Shown here one piece after another: positions 1-10,401 of a stretch of 64,000 bases of DNA. The stretch comes from Omphiscola glabra (lineage: Eukaryota; Mollusca; Gastropoda; Lymnaeidae): positions 32,478,347-32,542,346 of the forward strand of contig OZ024798.1 in the NCBI GenBank assembly GCA_964017045.1, given 5' to 3'. The notes under the pieces were generated by a model. It was not told the origin of the DNA. It saw nothing but the letters and a program-made list of their open reading frames with translations, and did not search any database. The first letter of the stretch is position 1, and every line of letters starts with the position of its first letter. Position numbers and translations under genes: made by a program.

Positions 1-308
1 TAGACCATCTCCATTACCCTAAGAGCTGATGTCTCTTTATTTCATAGACCATCTCCATTACCCTAAGAGCTGATGTATCTTCATTTCATAGACCATTTCC
101 ATTACCCTAAGAGCTGATGTCTCTTCATTTCATAGACCATATCCATTACCCTAAGAGCTGATGTCTCGTCATTTCACACACACAATTGACATTGCCCTGA
201 GATCTGATGTACCGTAATTTCATACACAGTCTACATTGCCCTGAGAGCTGGTTACCGTAATTTCAAACACAGTCTACATTGCCCTGAGATCTGGTTTTCC
301 ACTACTTC
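1..308. repeat. Minisatellite, 44-bp unit, about 7 copies
   Basis: Head-to-tail copies share the core 'ccattaccctaagagctgat'. The first three copies are nearly identical. The later ones drift (the core becomes 'cattgccctgagagctgg') and the array decays after about 300. The array is cut by the left edge of the window, so its full length is unknown. Confidence 0.9.
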
Positions 309-1573
309 ACAATAGTTCTTCAGATTGTGCTTATGGCCTTTTTCAGTAACACGAAGGCAGACGGTCTCAACTAGGGATAGCTGTTTGTGGCTGCTTCGTT
401 GATTTTCCGAAAAATTTTCAAATCTCAAGTTATAGAAGTGGTAAACTGCTGAGAGATTCAAATAGGTTATCTTTTTAAATTCTCTATTAGGAGTTTTCCA
501 ATTTTCCCACTTTTTTTTTGGTTCTTTTTTTTAAAAGGGTGTGTTTTTGAGGAGGGGGGGGGAGGGGGGTGTTCACAATTTGGGTTCCTGTCATAATTTT
601 TGCTTTTTTCAAGTTACTGTTTTTTTTTAATCTTTCAAAGTTATTCCGAGTTCAATACTGAAAGAATTAACCCAGTGATTAGGATGAGCGAGAGCATTAG
701 TATATACTAGTCAAAGATATAGACTGTAATATGAGCTCTTATGGCTCTCTAAATATACAATAGAAAAATGATAAATAAACGAGTCACATACTATGTGACC
801 AGCAAAGCCAATGTTAGGACAGTATGTATCTATCTCGTCAGTTTTCATATTATGTGACCAGCAAAGCCAATGCTGGGCCAGTAGGTCAAGTTGGCTTTAC
901 TGGACCACGCGCCGGGGCCTTCACCAATCCGCTTTAGTCCCGTGGACTTGGCACTCGTGTTACGGTGACATTATGAAAACCAACTTTGATGTTGTTGACT
1001 TCACGTCACCGTGGAATTAGGTCATCCTTGAGCCTGGTCGAGTACTTTTATGTCTCTGGTTCGTCCACGTCATCTCTGGCTTTCCCGTTTATTAAAACAT
1101 TAGCGTTTATTGATCAGCAGATGAAGAATGACTTTAAAACCATGACAGTAACAGCGAGGCAACCAGGGGTGTGTAAAGGGCCTCTTGCAATGACAGTAAA
1201 AGAAAAGCAACGAGGTTTCCGCAAAGGGCTTCCGACATTGACGAGGGTTCTGTAAAGGGCTTCTGAATTTGACAGTAAAAGAAAGGCAACTAAGGGTGTA
1301 TAAAGGGCTTCTGACTTTCTGCGAATGAAGTGCAGCCAGTCTAGGTGTGTGTACATAAAGTCATGATGTACGGTGACCCTGCCTGTACTTCTAACTGATT
1401 GTACATCTGCAGTCAAACAGTTACCACTTTACACGAAAAGTCTTTAATTTCACAAAGGTCACATATTGAGTCATTCAGGTCGCAATTTTGAATTGAATCT
1501 CACAGACTAGGGCGGAGGCAAAGAAGAAAGAAAAGAGAAAAGAAAACAAGGGAAATAACTTATATGAAACACT
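309..1573. other. Non-coding unique and degenerate sequence
   Basis: No recognisable gene. It contains a T-rich stretch and a G-rich tract near 551-570. Two copies of a 'gtgaccagcaaagccaatg' segment lie about 57 bp apart near 796 and 855. At 1130-1320 there is a decayed tandem repeat of about 50-65 bp with the recurring phrase 'aaagggcttc'. The short open frames here match no family I recognise. Confidence 0.6.
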
Positions 1574-2188
1574 GTCACTTAGTGAGGAGGCGATATTGTG
1601 TTGTCACTTGGTGAGGAGGCCATATCGTGTTGTCACTTGGTGAAGAGGTCATGTCATGTTGTCACGTGGTGAGGAGGCCATATCATGTTGTCACGTGGTG
1701 AAGAGGCCATATCGTGTTGTCACTTGTTGAGGAGGCCATGTCATGTTGTCACGTGGTGAAGAGGCCATATCGTGTTGTCACTTGGTGAGGAGGCCATGTC
1801 ATGTTGTCACTTGTTGAGGAGGCCATATCATGTTGTCACTTGTTGAGGAGGCCATATTGTGTTGTCACTTGGTGAGGAGGCCATATCGTTTTGTCACGGG
1901 GTGAGGAGGCCATATCGTGTTGTCACTTGGTAAGGTGGCCATATCGTGTTGTCACTTGGTGAGGAGGCCATGTCATGTTGTCACTTGGTGAGGTGGCCAT
2001 GTCATGTTCTCACGTGGTGAAGAGGCCATATCGTGTTGTCACTTGGTGAGGAGGCCATGTCATGTTGTCACTTGGTGAGGTGGCCATGTCATGTTGTCAC
2101 TTGGTGAGGAGGCCATGTCATGTTGTCACTTGGTGAGGAGGCCATATCGTATTGTCACGTGGTGAGGAGGCCATATCGTTTTGTCACG
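1574..2188. repeat. Minisatellite, 29-bp unit, about 21 copies
   Basis: The unit contains 'gtcacttggtgaggaggcca' followed by 'tatcgtgtt'. Copies differ by a few substitutions (cttgg/cgtgg/cttgt; atatcgtg/atgtcatg) that alternate along the array, so short blocks have been re-amplified. 29 is not a multiple of three, so there is no long frame. Confidence 0.95.
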
Positions 2189-3297
2189 CTTTGTCTTCAG
2201 CATCGTGTCGTATGGTACAAGTGGGACAACTGTCGCGACACGTATCACGCATTTATCAGTTAAAGTTATCCATTATCATTATATCATTTGTTTTACGTCA
2301 AAAATAAAAAGAAATATGTAAAAACGTATCCAATTAAGACTTAGTTTGACCAGAGCCAAATTTAGGTGGGGGTAAGTCAAATTTAGGTGGGGGTAATCTA
2401 TAATCAGGCATTCATTTGTTTTTTTTTGTTTTTTTTGTGATTTTTTTTTTTTAGGGTTGGTGGTGACGGGTTATATTTATTTACATAAAATTGTTTCCAA
2501 CTAAAGACGATTTTAATGCAAATTGTTCATTTCCAAGGGATTCGATAAGAAAAGTGATTGAGGGGCTACGAAACGATCTCAAGAAAGGATCCATCATCAC
2601 AATTACGCTTTGAAAGAAATTGGCAAAAACTGAGACTCATCATAGTGAGACCCATAACTGTAAACCATTTGAGCAGCGTGATTGGCTGTAAACTCTGAGC
2701 AAACAACGCAAAGGTGACGAACAAACGAAACATAGCTCGCCAATAATTACTGCGAAATGTCAGCGGCTGGAGAGTTGCTGACGTGACTAAACAGAACAAT
2801 TGCCACAGAGGAAAACCCACGAACAAAAGATATTTGGTTTCTACGAGGGAGAAGTTCACTAAAGTGTTGTGTTGGTTTTGTCTCTCCCACGTTGCATGCC
2901 GTTCCCAATGCAAAGGCGTCTATACTAAAAAGAGAGGGTGGAGAGGGAGCAGTTGCTTTTAATCTGTGACATGGGGGTCGGGAGTTCAATCACCCACCTC
3001 TTTTCCTAAATTTTGACTTTTTCCGGGTAACAAAACTGAAAACAATAAATATTCTGTATTATCTTTTTTATTTTAGGGGGGGGGGGGGGGGCGACTTTGC
3101 AAGGTAGACAAAAAAGGTATACAATTATCGTCAGGCTTAAGCGTGGAATTGAACTCCAATCCTCTAGACTAGAACTACACAATCCTAAGGAATAGAACTG
3201 TACAATCCTCTAGACTAGAACTACACATGTTTTGACTCGTTCAACGAATTTTACTAACTAAAACCAAAATAAAATCATAGGCCTCAATTTCATTTTT
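2189..3297. other. Non-coding spacer with G16 tract
   Basis: No gene recognised. It holds a duplicated 'aaatttaggtgggggtaa' near 2350-2398, T-rich sequence at 2410-2460, a run of 16 G at 3076-3091, and a tRNA-like B-box phrase 'gggagttcaatcaccc' near 2980. Two overlapping minus-strand frames at 2566-2989 show no domain and are probably chance. Confidence 0.55.
3131..3162 (-). mobile_element. Possible SINE head fragment
   Basis: Read on the minus strand it gives 'ggagttcaattccacgc' followed by 'ttaagcc'. This resembles the B-box region of the clearer SINE copies at 4757-4976 and 23682-24094. It is only about 25-30 bp long, so it may be chance. Confidence 0.3.
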
Positions 3298-3757
3298 TAG
3301 AAGGTCCCTGTAACAAACAGTCTGATTAGAAGGTCCCTGTAACAAACAGTCTGATTAGAAGGCCCCTGTAACAAACAGTTTGATTAGAAGGTCCCTGTAA
3401 CAAACAGTCTGATTAGAAGGTCCCTGTAACAAACAGTCTGATTAGAAGGTCCCTGTAACAAACAGTCTGATTAGAAGGTCCCTGTAACAAACAGTCTGAT
3501 TAGAAGGTCCCTGTAACAAACAGTCTGATTAGAAGGTCCCTGTAAAAAACAGTCTGATTAGAAGGTCCCTGTAACAAACCGTCTGATTAGAAGGTCCCTG
3601 TAACAAACCGTCTGATTAGAAGGTCCCTGTAACAAACCGTCTGATTAGAAGGTCCATGTAACAAACAGTCTGATTAGAAGGTCCCTGTAACAAACAGTCT
3701 GATTAGAAGGTCCCTGTAACAAACCGTCTGATTAGAAGGTCCCTGTAAAAAAACGTC
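3298..3757. repeat. Minisatellite, 29-bp unit, about 16 copies
   Basis: The unit contains 'tagaaggtccctgtaacaaa' plus 'cagtctgat'. It is highly homogeneous, with rare variants (caaaccg, gtaaaaaac, gtccatg). It abuts the next, unrelated 21-bp array only about 12 bp downstream. Confidence 0.95.
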
Positions 3758-3768
3758 ATTGTCATGTT

Positions 3769-4083
3769 ATTAAGACTTCCGTTCCGCTTATTAAGACTTC
3801 CGTTCCGCTTATTAAGACTTCCGTTCCGCTTATTAAGACTTCCGTTCCGCTTATTAAGACTTCCGTTCCGCTTATTAAGACTTCCGTTCCGCTTATTAAG
3901 GCTTCCGTTCTGCTTATTAAGACTTCCGTTCCGCTTATTAAGACTTCCGTTCTGCTTATTAAGACTTCCGTTCCGCTTATTAAGGCTTCCGTTCTGCTTA
4001 TTAAGACTTCCGTTCCGCTTATTAAGACTTCCGTTCCGCTTATTAAGACTTCCGTTCCGCTTATTAAGGCTTCCGTTCGGCCT
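3769..4083. repeat. Minisatellite, 21-bp unit, 15 copies
   Basis: The unit is 'attaagacttccgttccgct' plus t. Because 21 is a multiple of three, frames stay open on both strands and give repetitive Leu/Arg/Pro/Phe or Asn/Gly/Ser/Leu peptides. These have no non-repetitive core and are not called as genes. Sequence variants (ggcttccg, ttctgct) recur at intervals. Confidence 0.95.
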
Positions 4084-4756
4084 TCTACAGAAATCCGTTT
4101 CCACTGAAAACATCGCGTTCAGTAATTATTTTTTCATGTATTTTTGATTCTTCGACTATTTCTACTACATCTCATAATTTAATTTGTATGAAATAAAAAA
4201 AAACCGACAAAAGAAGAAGTACACCACACGAAAACCCGACACCCGGGAGATAATAACATGTGTATGGTGAGATAAAGAGGTTTGAGTACCGCCAGCTTAG
4301 CTGGGGATCGATATAAAACCCCATCACAGTGTTATTGGCAAAGATCCTAATCTAACTACAGTACTCGTGGCATGATAAGTTGACGAGAACAGCAGTGGGA
4401 GGGGGCCGGGGGGGGGGGGGTGTGGCTTTTAACGCGCGCGGCTTAATACATCCAGTGAGTGGTGGTGATCAGTTCAGAACAGACGCTCGGTGGTGATGTA
4501 AGAAGCTCCCCCCTCAATAAAAGCCAGATACACGGAGAGCATTTGTTATAACTGTGTATAGCCAGGCATGTATACAATGACCGATAGAACTGTAATAGGT
4601 TTACAATATAATAGTACGTACCAAGATGATTCCCTTTTTTTAAAATACAAAACGGCTTACAGTTCAAATGGGAAAAAAAATCATCGAAATAAAGGCTGAG
4701 ATTTACGAAACAAAATCTCCCAAGAAATAATTTTCTGACTTTGCAATCAAGTGTAA
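4084..4756. other. Non-coding spacer with G13 tract
   Basis: No gene recognised. The G-rich segment around 4398-4420 ends in a run of 13 G. The remainder is AT-rich. The 74-aa minus-strand frame near 4443-4667 shows no family features. Confidence 0.5.
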
Positions 4757-4976
4757 CAAATTACGTATTTCAAATTTGACCACAAATTTATCCAAATAGC
4801 TGGTGGCCGGGAGTTCAATTTCCACCAAAGCCAACATCCCAAGCCCCTCGGGGATGGATGGTATTCGTTAGCCTTGGATGGTAACTTATCTATGAGAGGG
4901 AAAACTCTGAATTCAGACCAGGAGCCAGAATGATCAATAAGTTGATCGTGGCCCTTAAATATAAAAGAAAAAAACC
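4757..4976 (+). mobile_element. tRNA-derived SINE with LINE-like 3' tail
   Basis: A pol III B-box-like motif 'gagttcaatttcc' lies at 4811. It is followed by a core shared with the minus-strand SINE at 23682-24094: 'ccaaagcc', then 'ggatggtattcgttagcc', then 'aactctgaattcaga'. The last 50 or so bases ('agccagaatgatcaataa', then 'cgtggcccttaaatataaaa') match the 3' ends of the LINE relics at 34190-34232 and 41280-41345. The element ends in an A-rich tail at about 4966-4976. The A box is degenerate and the 5' boundary approximate. A SINE whose tail matches a LINE fits the known pattern in which SINEs borrow a LINE's reverse transcriptase through a shared 3' end. Confidence 0.75.
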
Positions 4977-6466
4977 CAAAGAGAACAAGAAAACACAACC
5001 CTTAAAAAGTAAGTTTTTGCTACTAATCCTTTATATGCTTTTTTTTTTATTTTCTTTATTTAGCCTTCCGAAGATTTTGCCACAGACACACGAACAAAGT
5101 TTTCAGTTAATATAAGAGATTTAAAAAAAAAAAAAAAAACGATTGCCATGGTGATTTTAAACAAAATAAACTCTACGAATGTGACGTACCGTTGCAAAGT
5201 TAAATCAATTTGACACTCTTAAAGCCCTGGCTCTTTGGAAGAACAATGCGTAGCAGAGGACTAACACCAGCATATCACAGAGATGTAATCCTAACGTTAT
5301 TGGTATTAACAGTATTCAGTTTAGCTATACTAACAATTCTGAAATGAAAGTCAAAACTCAATTATAACGGAATAAAAAGTATATTGGCTTAAAGCACATG
5401 AATACGTGCAATAATAAAAATGTAAAAAAATATTAATCCATATGCCCACAGTGAAAAAATCTTGTAAGCCTGTTGTAGCTTTGGTTTGTCTACCGGTTAC
5501 AGCAGACCGTCTTAGTTATAATCTAGTGAGGAGACATTTCTCGAATCGAACCCTTGGTTCAAAAGACAGGAAAGCGAGAATTATCCCTATGTATTTAGAA
5601 CCTTCTAGTTAGTTCAAGATAAGCCGGGGTTTGACGATGATAAGCTGATGATCCGACAAACAAGGAAAAGTAAATTGGTGTTGCCAATTATAAAAATCAA
5701 AGGGGAGACAATCCTACAGCCTACATGATACAGGATACATTAAAATTGGGTCGACACACACGAGGCTATGACAACGATGCTTAAGTTCATGACATATGCC
5801 GATTTAAAAATGATTAATCTTGCCAAGGAGTTTAAAAGGATATCTAGATAACGCCCCATTTTCAACGTTGGCACTTCTCCCAATTTATCAGGATGTGCGC
5901 ACCACGTTGCCTAGGCTTGACTTGGGAATAACTTCACTGTCCGCAGTGCACCATCACAGACCGGCGTGTACAAGTATCGCAGCCAGTCCATTGGCCCGCC
6001 GTGGCTTATCTTGTCAGCAAACTTCGGAGGGAGAACGGAACCGGAAATGGGACGAGCTGATTCTGTCGCCGAAGGGCACCCACGGAAGTTTCATTTTGAC
6101 ATTTGGGAATTCCCGAAGTCAACTGCTACTCGATTAATACCTGGCTTCCCAGAGATCTGTTGAACGTCAGATCTGGAAGAGACGTGATGGCAGCTTTACA
6201 TTTTTTCCCCTTCTTATTTCGATGGATTTCTTTGTGTCTTTAACAAACACAGTGCGGTAGCAAATGTTTTTCAAATGAGCGCGTTTAGGCATAGCATGCA
6301 TGATTGCTTATGATGAAAATGTACAATGGTAAAATGGATATTCATTCTTTGTTGAAGAAAGAGAGGGAAAATATATATATATATATATAAGAATGAGTCT
6401 TTACCGAAAACATGATGGGATTTCTTTATTCAGGTCAATGACTCGTTCTAAAAATTAAAGTGCAAT
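4977..6466. other. Mostly unique non-coding sequence
   Basis: AT-rich to about 5800. A more GC-balanced island at 5820-6170 has overlapping short open frames without recognisable domains and could be a conserved non-coding element or an unrecognised exon. A short (AT)n run lies at about 6370-6390. No RNA gene or transposon ends were recognised. Confidence 0.5.
6105..6114. promoter_or_regulatory. Perfect palindromic kappa-B-like site
   Basis: The sequence is 'gggaattccc', the palindromic consensus of NF-kappaB/Rel-family binding sites. It lies inside the GC-balanced island at 5820-6170. One 10-bp match proves nothing about function. Confidence 0.25.
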
Positions 6467-6730
6467 CGTGACTGTAGTCTCGTGACGGTTGTCTCGTGAC
6501 AGTTGTCTCGTGACGGTTGTCTCGTGACGGTTGTCTCGTGACGGTTGTCTCGTGACGGTTGTTTCGTGACGGTTGTCTCGTGGCCGTTGTTTCGTGACGG
6601 TTGTTTCGTGACGGATGTCTCGTGACGGTTGTCTCGTGACGGTTGCCTCGTGACAGTTTCCTCGTGACGGTTGTCTCGTGATGGTTTTTTCGTGACGCAT
6701 GTCTCGTGACGGTTGTCTCGTGGCAGTTAT
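6467..6730. repeat. Minisatellite, 14-bp unit, about 19 copies
   Basis: The unit is 'cgtgacggttgtct', with frequent single-base variants (acagttg, ggttttt). Open frames on the minus strand across it are repetitive and not genes. Confidence 0.93.
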
Positions 6731-6861
6731 CATCAAGGTGTCTGATTGTGATAAACACTCAAACTTTCTTGTTTTTGAAAGGAAGTTTATCAAAAAAATG
6801 TTTAATCTCTTTAAGTCATAGATTTATTTAAATTTAAGAAGCTCATTAGTTACTCGATCCC

Positions 6862-7192
6862 TACAAACCTAAAAAAACACAAAAAATACTAAAAATACTA
6901 AAAAAAAACACTAAAAACACTAAAAAAAACCCACTAAAAACATTAAAAAAACACTAAAAACCACTAAAAAAACCCACTAAAACACTAAAAAAACACTAAA
7001 AACCACTAAAAAAACCACTAAAAACACTAAAAAAACACTAAAAACCACTAAAAAAACCCACTAAAACACTAAAAAAACACTAAAAACCACTAAAAAAACC
7101 ACTAAAAACACTAAAAAAAACACTAAAAACCACTAAAAAGCCCCACTAAAACACTAAAAAAACACTAAAAAACACTAAAAAAACACTTTAAA
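6862..7192. repeat. A-rich tandem repeat, (c)actaaaaa-type
   Basis: Short units of 8-11 bp built on 'cactaaaaa' with variable A runs. Blocks such as 'ccactaaaaaaaccca' recur, giving a loose higher-order pattern of about 80 bp. Confidence 0.9.
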
Positions 7193-7750
7193 AAGTACAA
7201 CAAACTAAAAGGAAACAAAACACTTCATCAAAAAGTATTATATGAATATGTTTCATGAAAGAACAACCCTGCCCGTTTGTCTGCGGTTCCATGTGTTACC
7301 ATAAGCGAAAGTCACAAGATAAATAGCAGTTGTTGTTTTTTCTTTAGAACCGTCCATGACGACATGACCTTAAGTGTGGAGAGCTTAGTCCGCCCTCGAA
7401 TCAGACAGGAGGAAATACTGCACCCAGACGGCACTGAATAAGAGCGGTACAAATGAATGCAACTGATAAACGTATGGAAATTGGTCAGGCTTGATTCCTG
7501 AGAGCTCATGCATAGATCTGAGGAACGATGAATAAGAATGGGAAGTACGGTATTGAGTTGTTACTCGGGAAATTTAGTTTGTTTCCTTGGGTCGAACTTT
7601 GACTGGCTCGGATGTGTAACGTGTTGAGAAGCTGCATTTGGAAAAATATGAAAATGTATTTAACATACTTTGACCCCTGGCTAAAATGGAAAACCCGGGG
7701 GGGGGGGGGGAGTGGAGGTAAAAAATAACCAAGCATTCCCCCTCCCCCGT
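7193..7750. other. Unique spacer with G14 tract
   Basis: No gene recognised. It contains a run of 14 G at 7697-7710 just before the next array. The two short minus-strand frames look like chance. Confidence 0.5.
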
Positions 7751-8243
7751 AACTAAAATATCACTATCTCAACACATCTCACTAAAATATCACTATTTCA
7801 ACACATCTCACTAAAATATCACTATTTCAAAACATCTTACTGAAATATCACTATTTCAACAAATCTTACTGAAATATCACTATTTCAACAAATCTTACTG
7901 AAATATCACTATTTCAACAAATCTTACTGAAATATCACTATTTCAACACATCTTACTGAAATATCACTATTTCAAAACATCTTACTGAAATATCACTATT
8001 TCAACACATCTTACTGAAATATCACTATTTCAACAAATCTTACTGAAATATCACTATTTCAAAACATCTTACTGAAATATCACTATTTCAACAAATCTTA
8101 CTGAAATATCACTATTTCAACACATCTTACTCAAATATCACTATTTCAACACATCTCACTGAAATATCACTATTTCAACACATCTCACTATCTCAACACA
8201 TCTTACTGAAATATCACTATCTCAACACATCTCACTAAAATCT
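7751..8243. repeat. Minisatellite, 29-bp unit, about 17 copies
   Basis: The unit contains 'actgaaatatcactatttca' plus 'acaaatctt'. Edge copies differ from central ones (ctaaaatatc, tatctcaac), as expected if the centre is homogenised by unequal exchange. Confidence 0.95.
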
Positions 8244-9390
8244 GAACACTCTTTCAACAGCCTCTTCATTTGATTATCAATAAATAAGAAGTATCACATT
8301 GCAAGTCTTCTGGGTTTATCGTGCTTCCTCTTGCCCAGCACGGGTTCCATTGAATTGTGGTTTGATCTGCTATTCTAAGAGTAGCTAGTACTCCGCTAAT
8401 CAGACTCTACATTATTGTAACTGTCTTAGAGAGCACGGCATTTTTTTGTTTGTTCATAGCTTCTTCGTAATTCGAGTGATCATGATAGCAGCTCGAGCTT
8501 TGATTATCTCTTATATCTATTTTTGACTTCTGCTGCGTAAAGCTTCCAAACTCAAAACCGCCCTCCCCCTTCCCCTCCCTCCCACAACTCGCCATGTTTT
8601 ATATTACTACAATTGAGTGAAAATATGGCGTTCATGCAGCGAGCTTCATGCGTGAAGTCTGAACTCCGGATATTAAGTTGTTGTTTTTCTTCAGAAAGGA
8701 TTTTTTTAAAATGTCTTTTTTTCCCCAACAACTTTTGTCAGGGTCTGCACACCACACAGATCTGGGACACTGGGTCATCCTTTGGGGCATGTGTGCACCT
8801 GTGAGTCTTTTCCAAAGCCTGGCACGTAAAGGCATAGCTATTTTCGTGATACTGCGACGGTTGCTTCCTAAGTTTTTGTTAGAAAATGAACGACGGTATC
8901 TTCTCCGTCGACGGGTTTTTGTACAACCGCATCTCTATTTAGGGATCCGGCAACTGCCTGTTCCTATCAGTGGGTTAATTCTTGACACAAACGGTAGACG
9001 AAGGCAATGCATTCTCACTACGAAATAGGGCAGTCGATTTCCTTGCATAATAAAGAAATTGAGAAGTTAACCCTTTTTTGTAGCAGTTGCACCTGGTGTA
9101 CAAAAAATGCACACTGTTTAGCCATAGTATGAAATATTTCACGTATGGCTAATATGGCTTAACTGTCATAATCATATAAGATAAGATAAGATTTCCGCAT
9201 ATAAATAAAATCATATTTGAACGAAATCAACATTTTACAATGAGAACAAGTTAGAACACCAGGCATCTAAAGTATTTCTTAAACGTTAAAATAGGCCATT
9301 AAACATTATAAAACTTAACATCTTTAGTGAAAATAATGGATTATTGCATGATCATTTAGATTTTTTTGGTTGGGTTGGGGGGTATGGGGG
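8244..9390. other. Mostly unique non-coding sequence
   Basis: No gene recognised. A 59-bp segment at 8742-8800 is flanked by a pyrimidine-rich acceptor-like 'cttttgtcag' and a donor-like 'gtgagtc' and stays open in one frame, but the peptide is not recognisable (see findings). A short (gataa)n tract lies near 9178-9195. Confidence 0.5.
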
Positions 9391-9576
9391 CAGGGCCGGC
9401 CTCAGGCCATTGCAACCTATGCGGCCGCAATGGGCCCCGCACTTTCATAGGCCCCGCCCCGAATTTATTTTCTATTACAAAATCTTAATTTTCACTTATT
9501 ATCCTTATTCCTACCCAGAAAGGGCTCCGCGCAATCCGTTTCGCATAGGGCCCCGCAATTGTTAGGGTCGGCCCTG
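9391..9576. mobile_element. Non-autonomous DNA transposon (MITE), hAT-like
   Basis: The left end 'cagggccggcctcagg' and the reverse complement of the right end, 'cagggccgaccctaac', form an imperfect terminal inverted repeat. The interior is two GC-rich arms ('gggccccgc') around an AT-rich centre, about 186 bp in all. Both flanks are G-rich, so a target-site duplication cannot be resolved. No coding capacity. Confidence 0.65.
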
Positions 9577-9639
9577 GGGGGGGCGGGGGGGTCCTACGTT
9601 GGGCAATGCTGACGGACTGGGAATAAAGAACTGTATTTA

Positions 9640-10265
9640 TTGTGGTCCTGTCTTTAAGGGACATAACTCAACCTGATCAAGCGGATCATAGATATCCGTG
9701 TTGAATATTGTGGCATGTATCATCCAATGTTTTAACATTTTAATAATTTTTTTTCTAAAAGTTCTTCAAGTGAAGGATGTTTAGTTCGTGTGACATAATT
9801 AGTAGTTTTCTTGATCATTCTATTTAATAGGCGTTTGATGTCAGAGGATGAATTCCCACACCAGCAGGTACTACTGTAGTTCAGTAGGCGTCCAATTGTT
9901 GCACTGGTTTTAAGTAATAACTTGCTTGTTTACGCCAAAAGTGTCTATTTTTAGAGATAGAAAAGTCTTTGATTGACTTTTTAAAAACAGAATTTGTCAG
10001 TGTTCATACCATGTTAGCTTATCATTAATGATGACAGAATTTGTCAGTGTTCACACCATGTTAGCTTATCATTAATGATGACAGAATTTTTCAGTGTTCA
10101 CACCATGTTCGCCCATCATTAATGATGACGCCTAGGTAACTAAAAGGTATTCTTTACTTGTTTTTTTTTTAACGGTGAGACCTGCAATTGTATTATTTAC
10201 AGATAAGTGAGACTTGCGAGATTTTCATGGTGTTGGGAGGAAATTTAATATTTTTTCACTGACCA
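9640..10265 (-). pseudogene. Decayed LINE (non-LTR) reverse transcriptase relic
   Basis: Conceptual minus-strand translation recovers scattered pieces of the C-terminal half of a non-LTR reverse transcriptase. One frame near 10147-10095 reads 'FSYLGVIIND' followed by 'TWCEH', like the post-catalytic 'YLGV..DDKLTW' segment of LINE RTs. Further along come 'TIGRLLNYSSTCWCGNSS' and then 'LLNRMIKKTTNYVTRTKHPS', matching the usual 'Y....CW.GN....D...LNR.IK' stretch. At about 10260-10200 'NTMKISQVSLI' precedes them in another frame. There are several stops and frameshifts, and no catalytic YADD or endonuclease domain is visible, so the copy is dead and 5' truncated. The family is probably jockey/CR1-like. 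The segment carrying the TWCEH part is triplicated (9987-10128). Confidence 0.7.
9987..10128. repeat. Three copies of a 47-bp unit inside the LINE relic
   Basis: The unit begins 'acagaatttgtcagtgttca' and ends 'cattaatgatg'. There are three near-identical copies. On the minus strand the unit encodes the 'VIIND..TWCEH' part of the reverse-transcriptase relic, so the tandem arose by local duplication of transposon sequence. Confidence 0.9.
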
Positions 10266-10401
10266 CATTAAACACAAGCATTAAAACAAACCAATGACTT
10301 TAAACAATGTTTTCATTCAATTATCGCAACCTCTTAGCGAATTTTGGAGTCAAACCACGGTAAAATATATCAAAGCTGGCCGTTCTAGCGGTCATACACG
10401 T

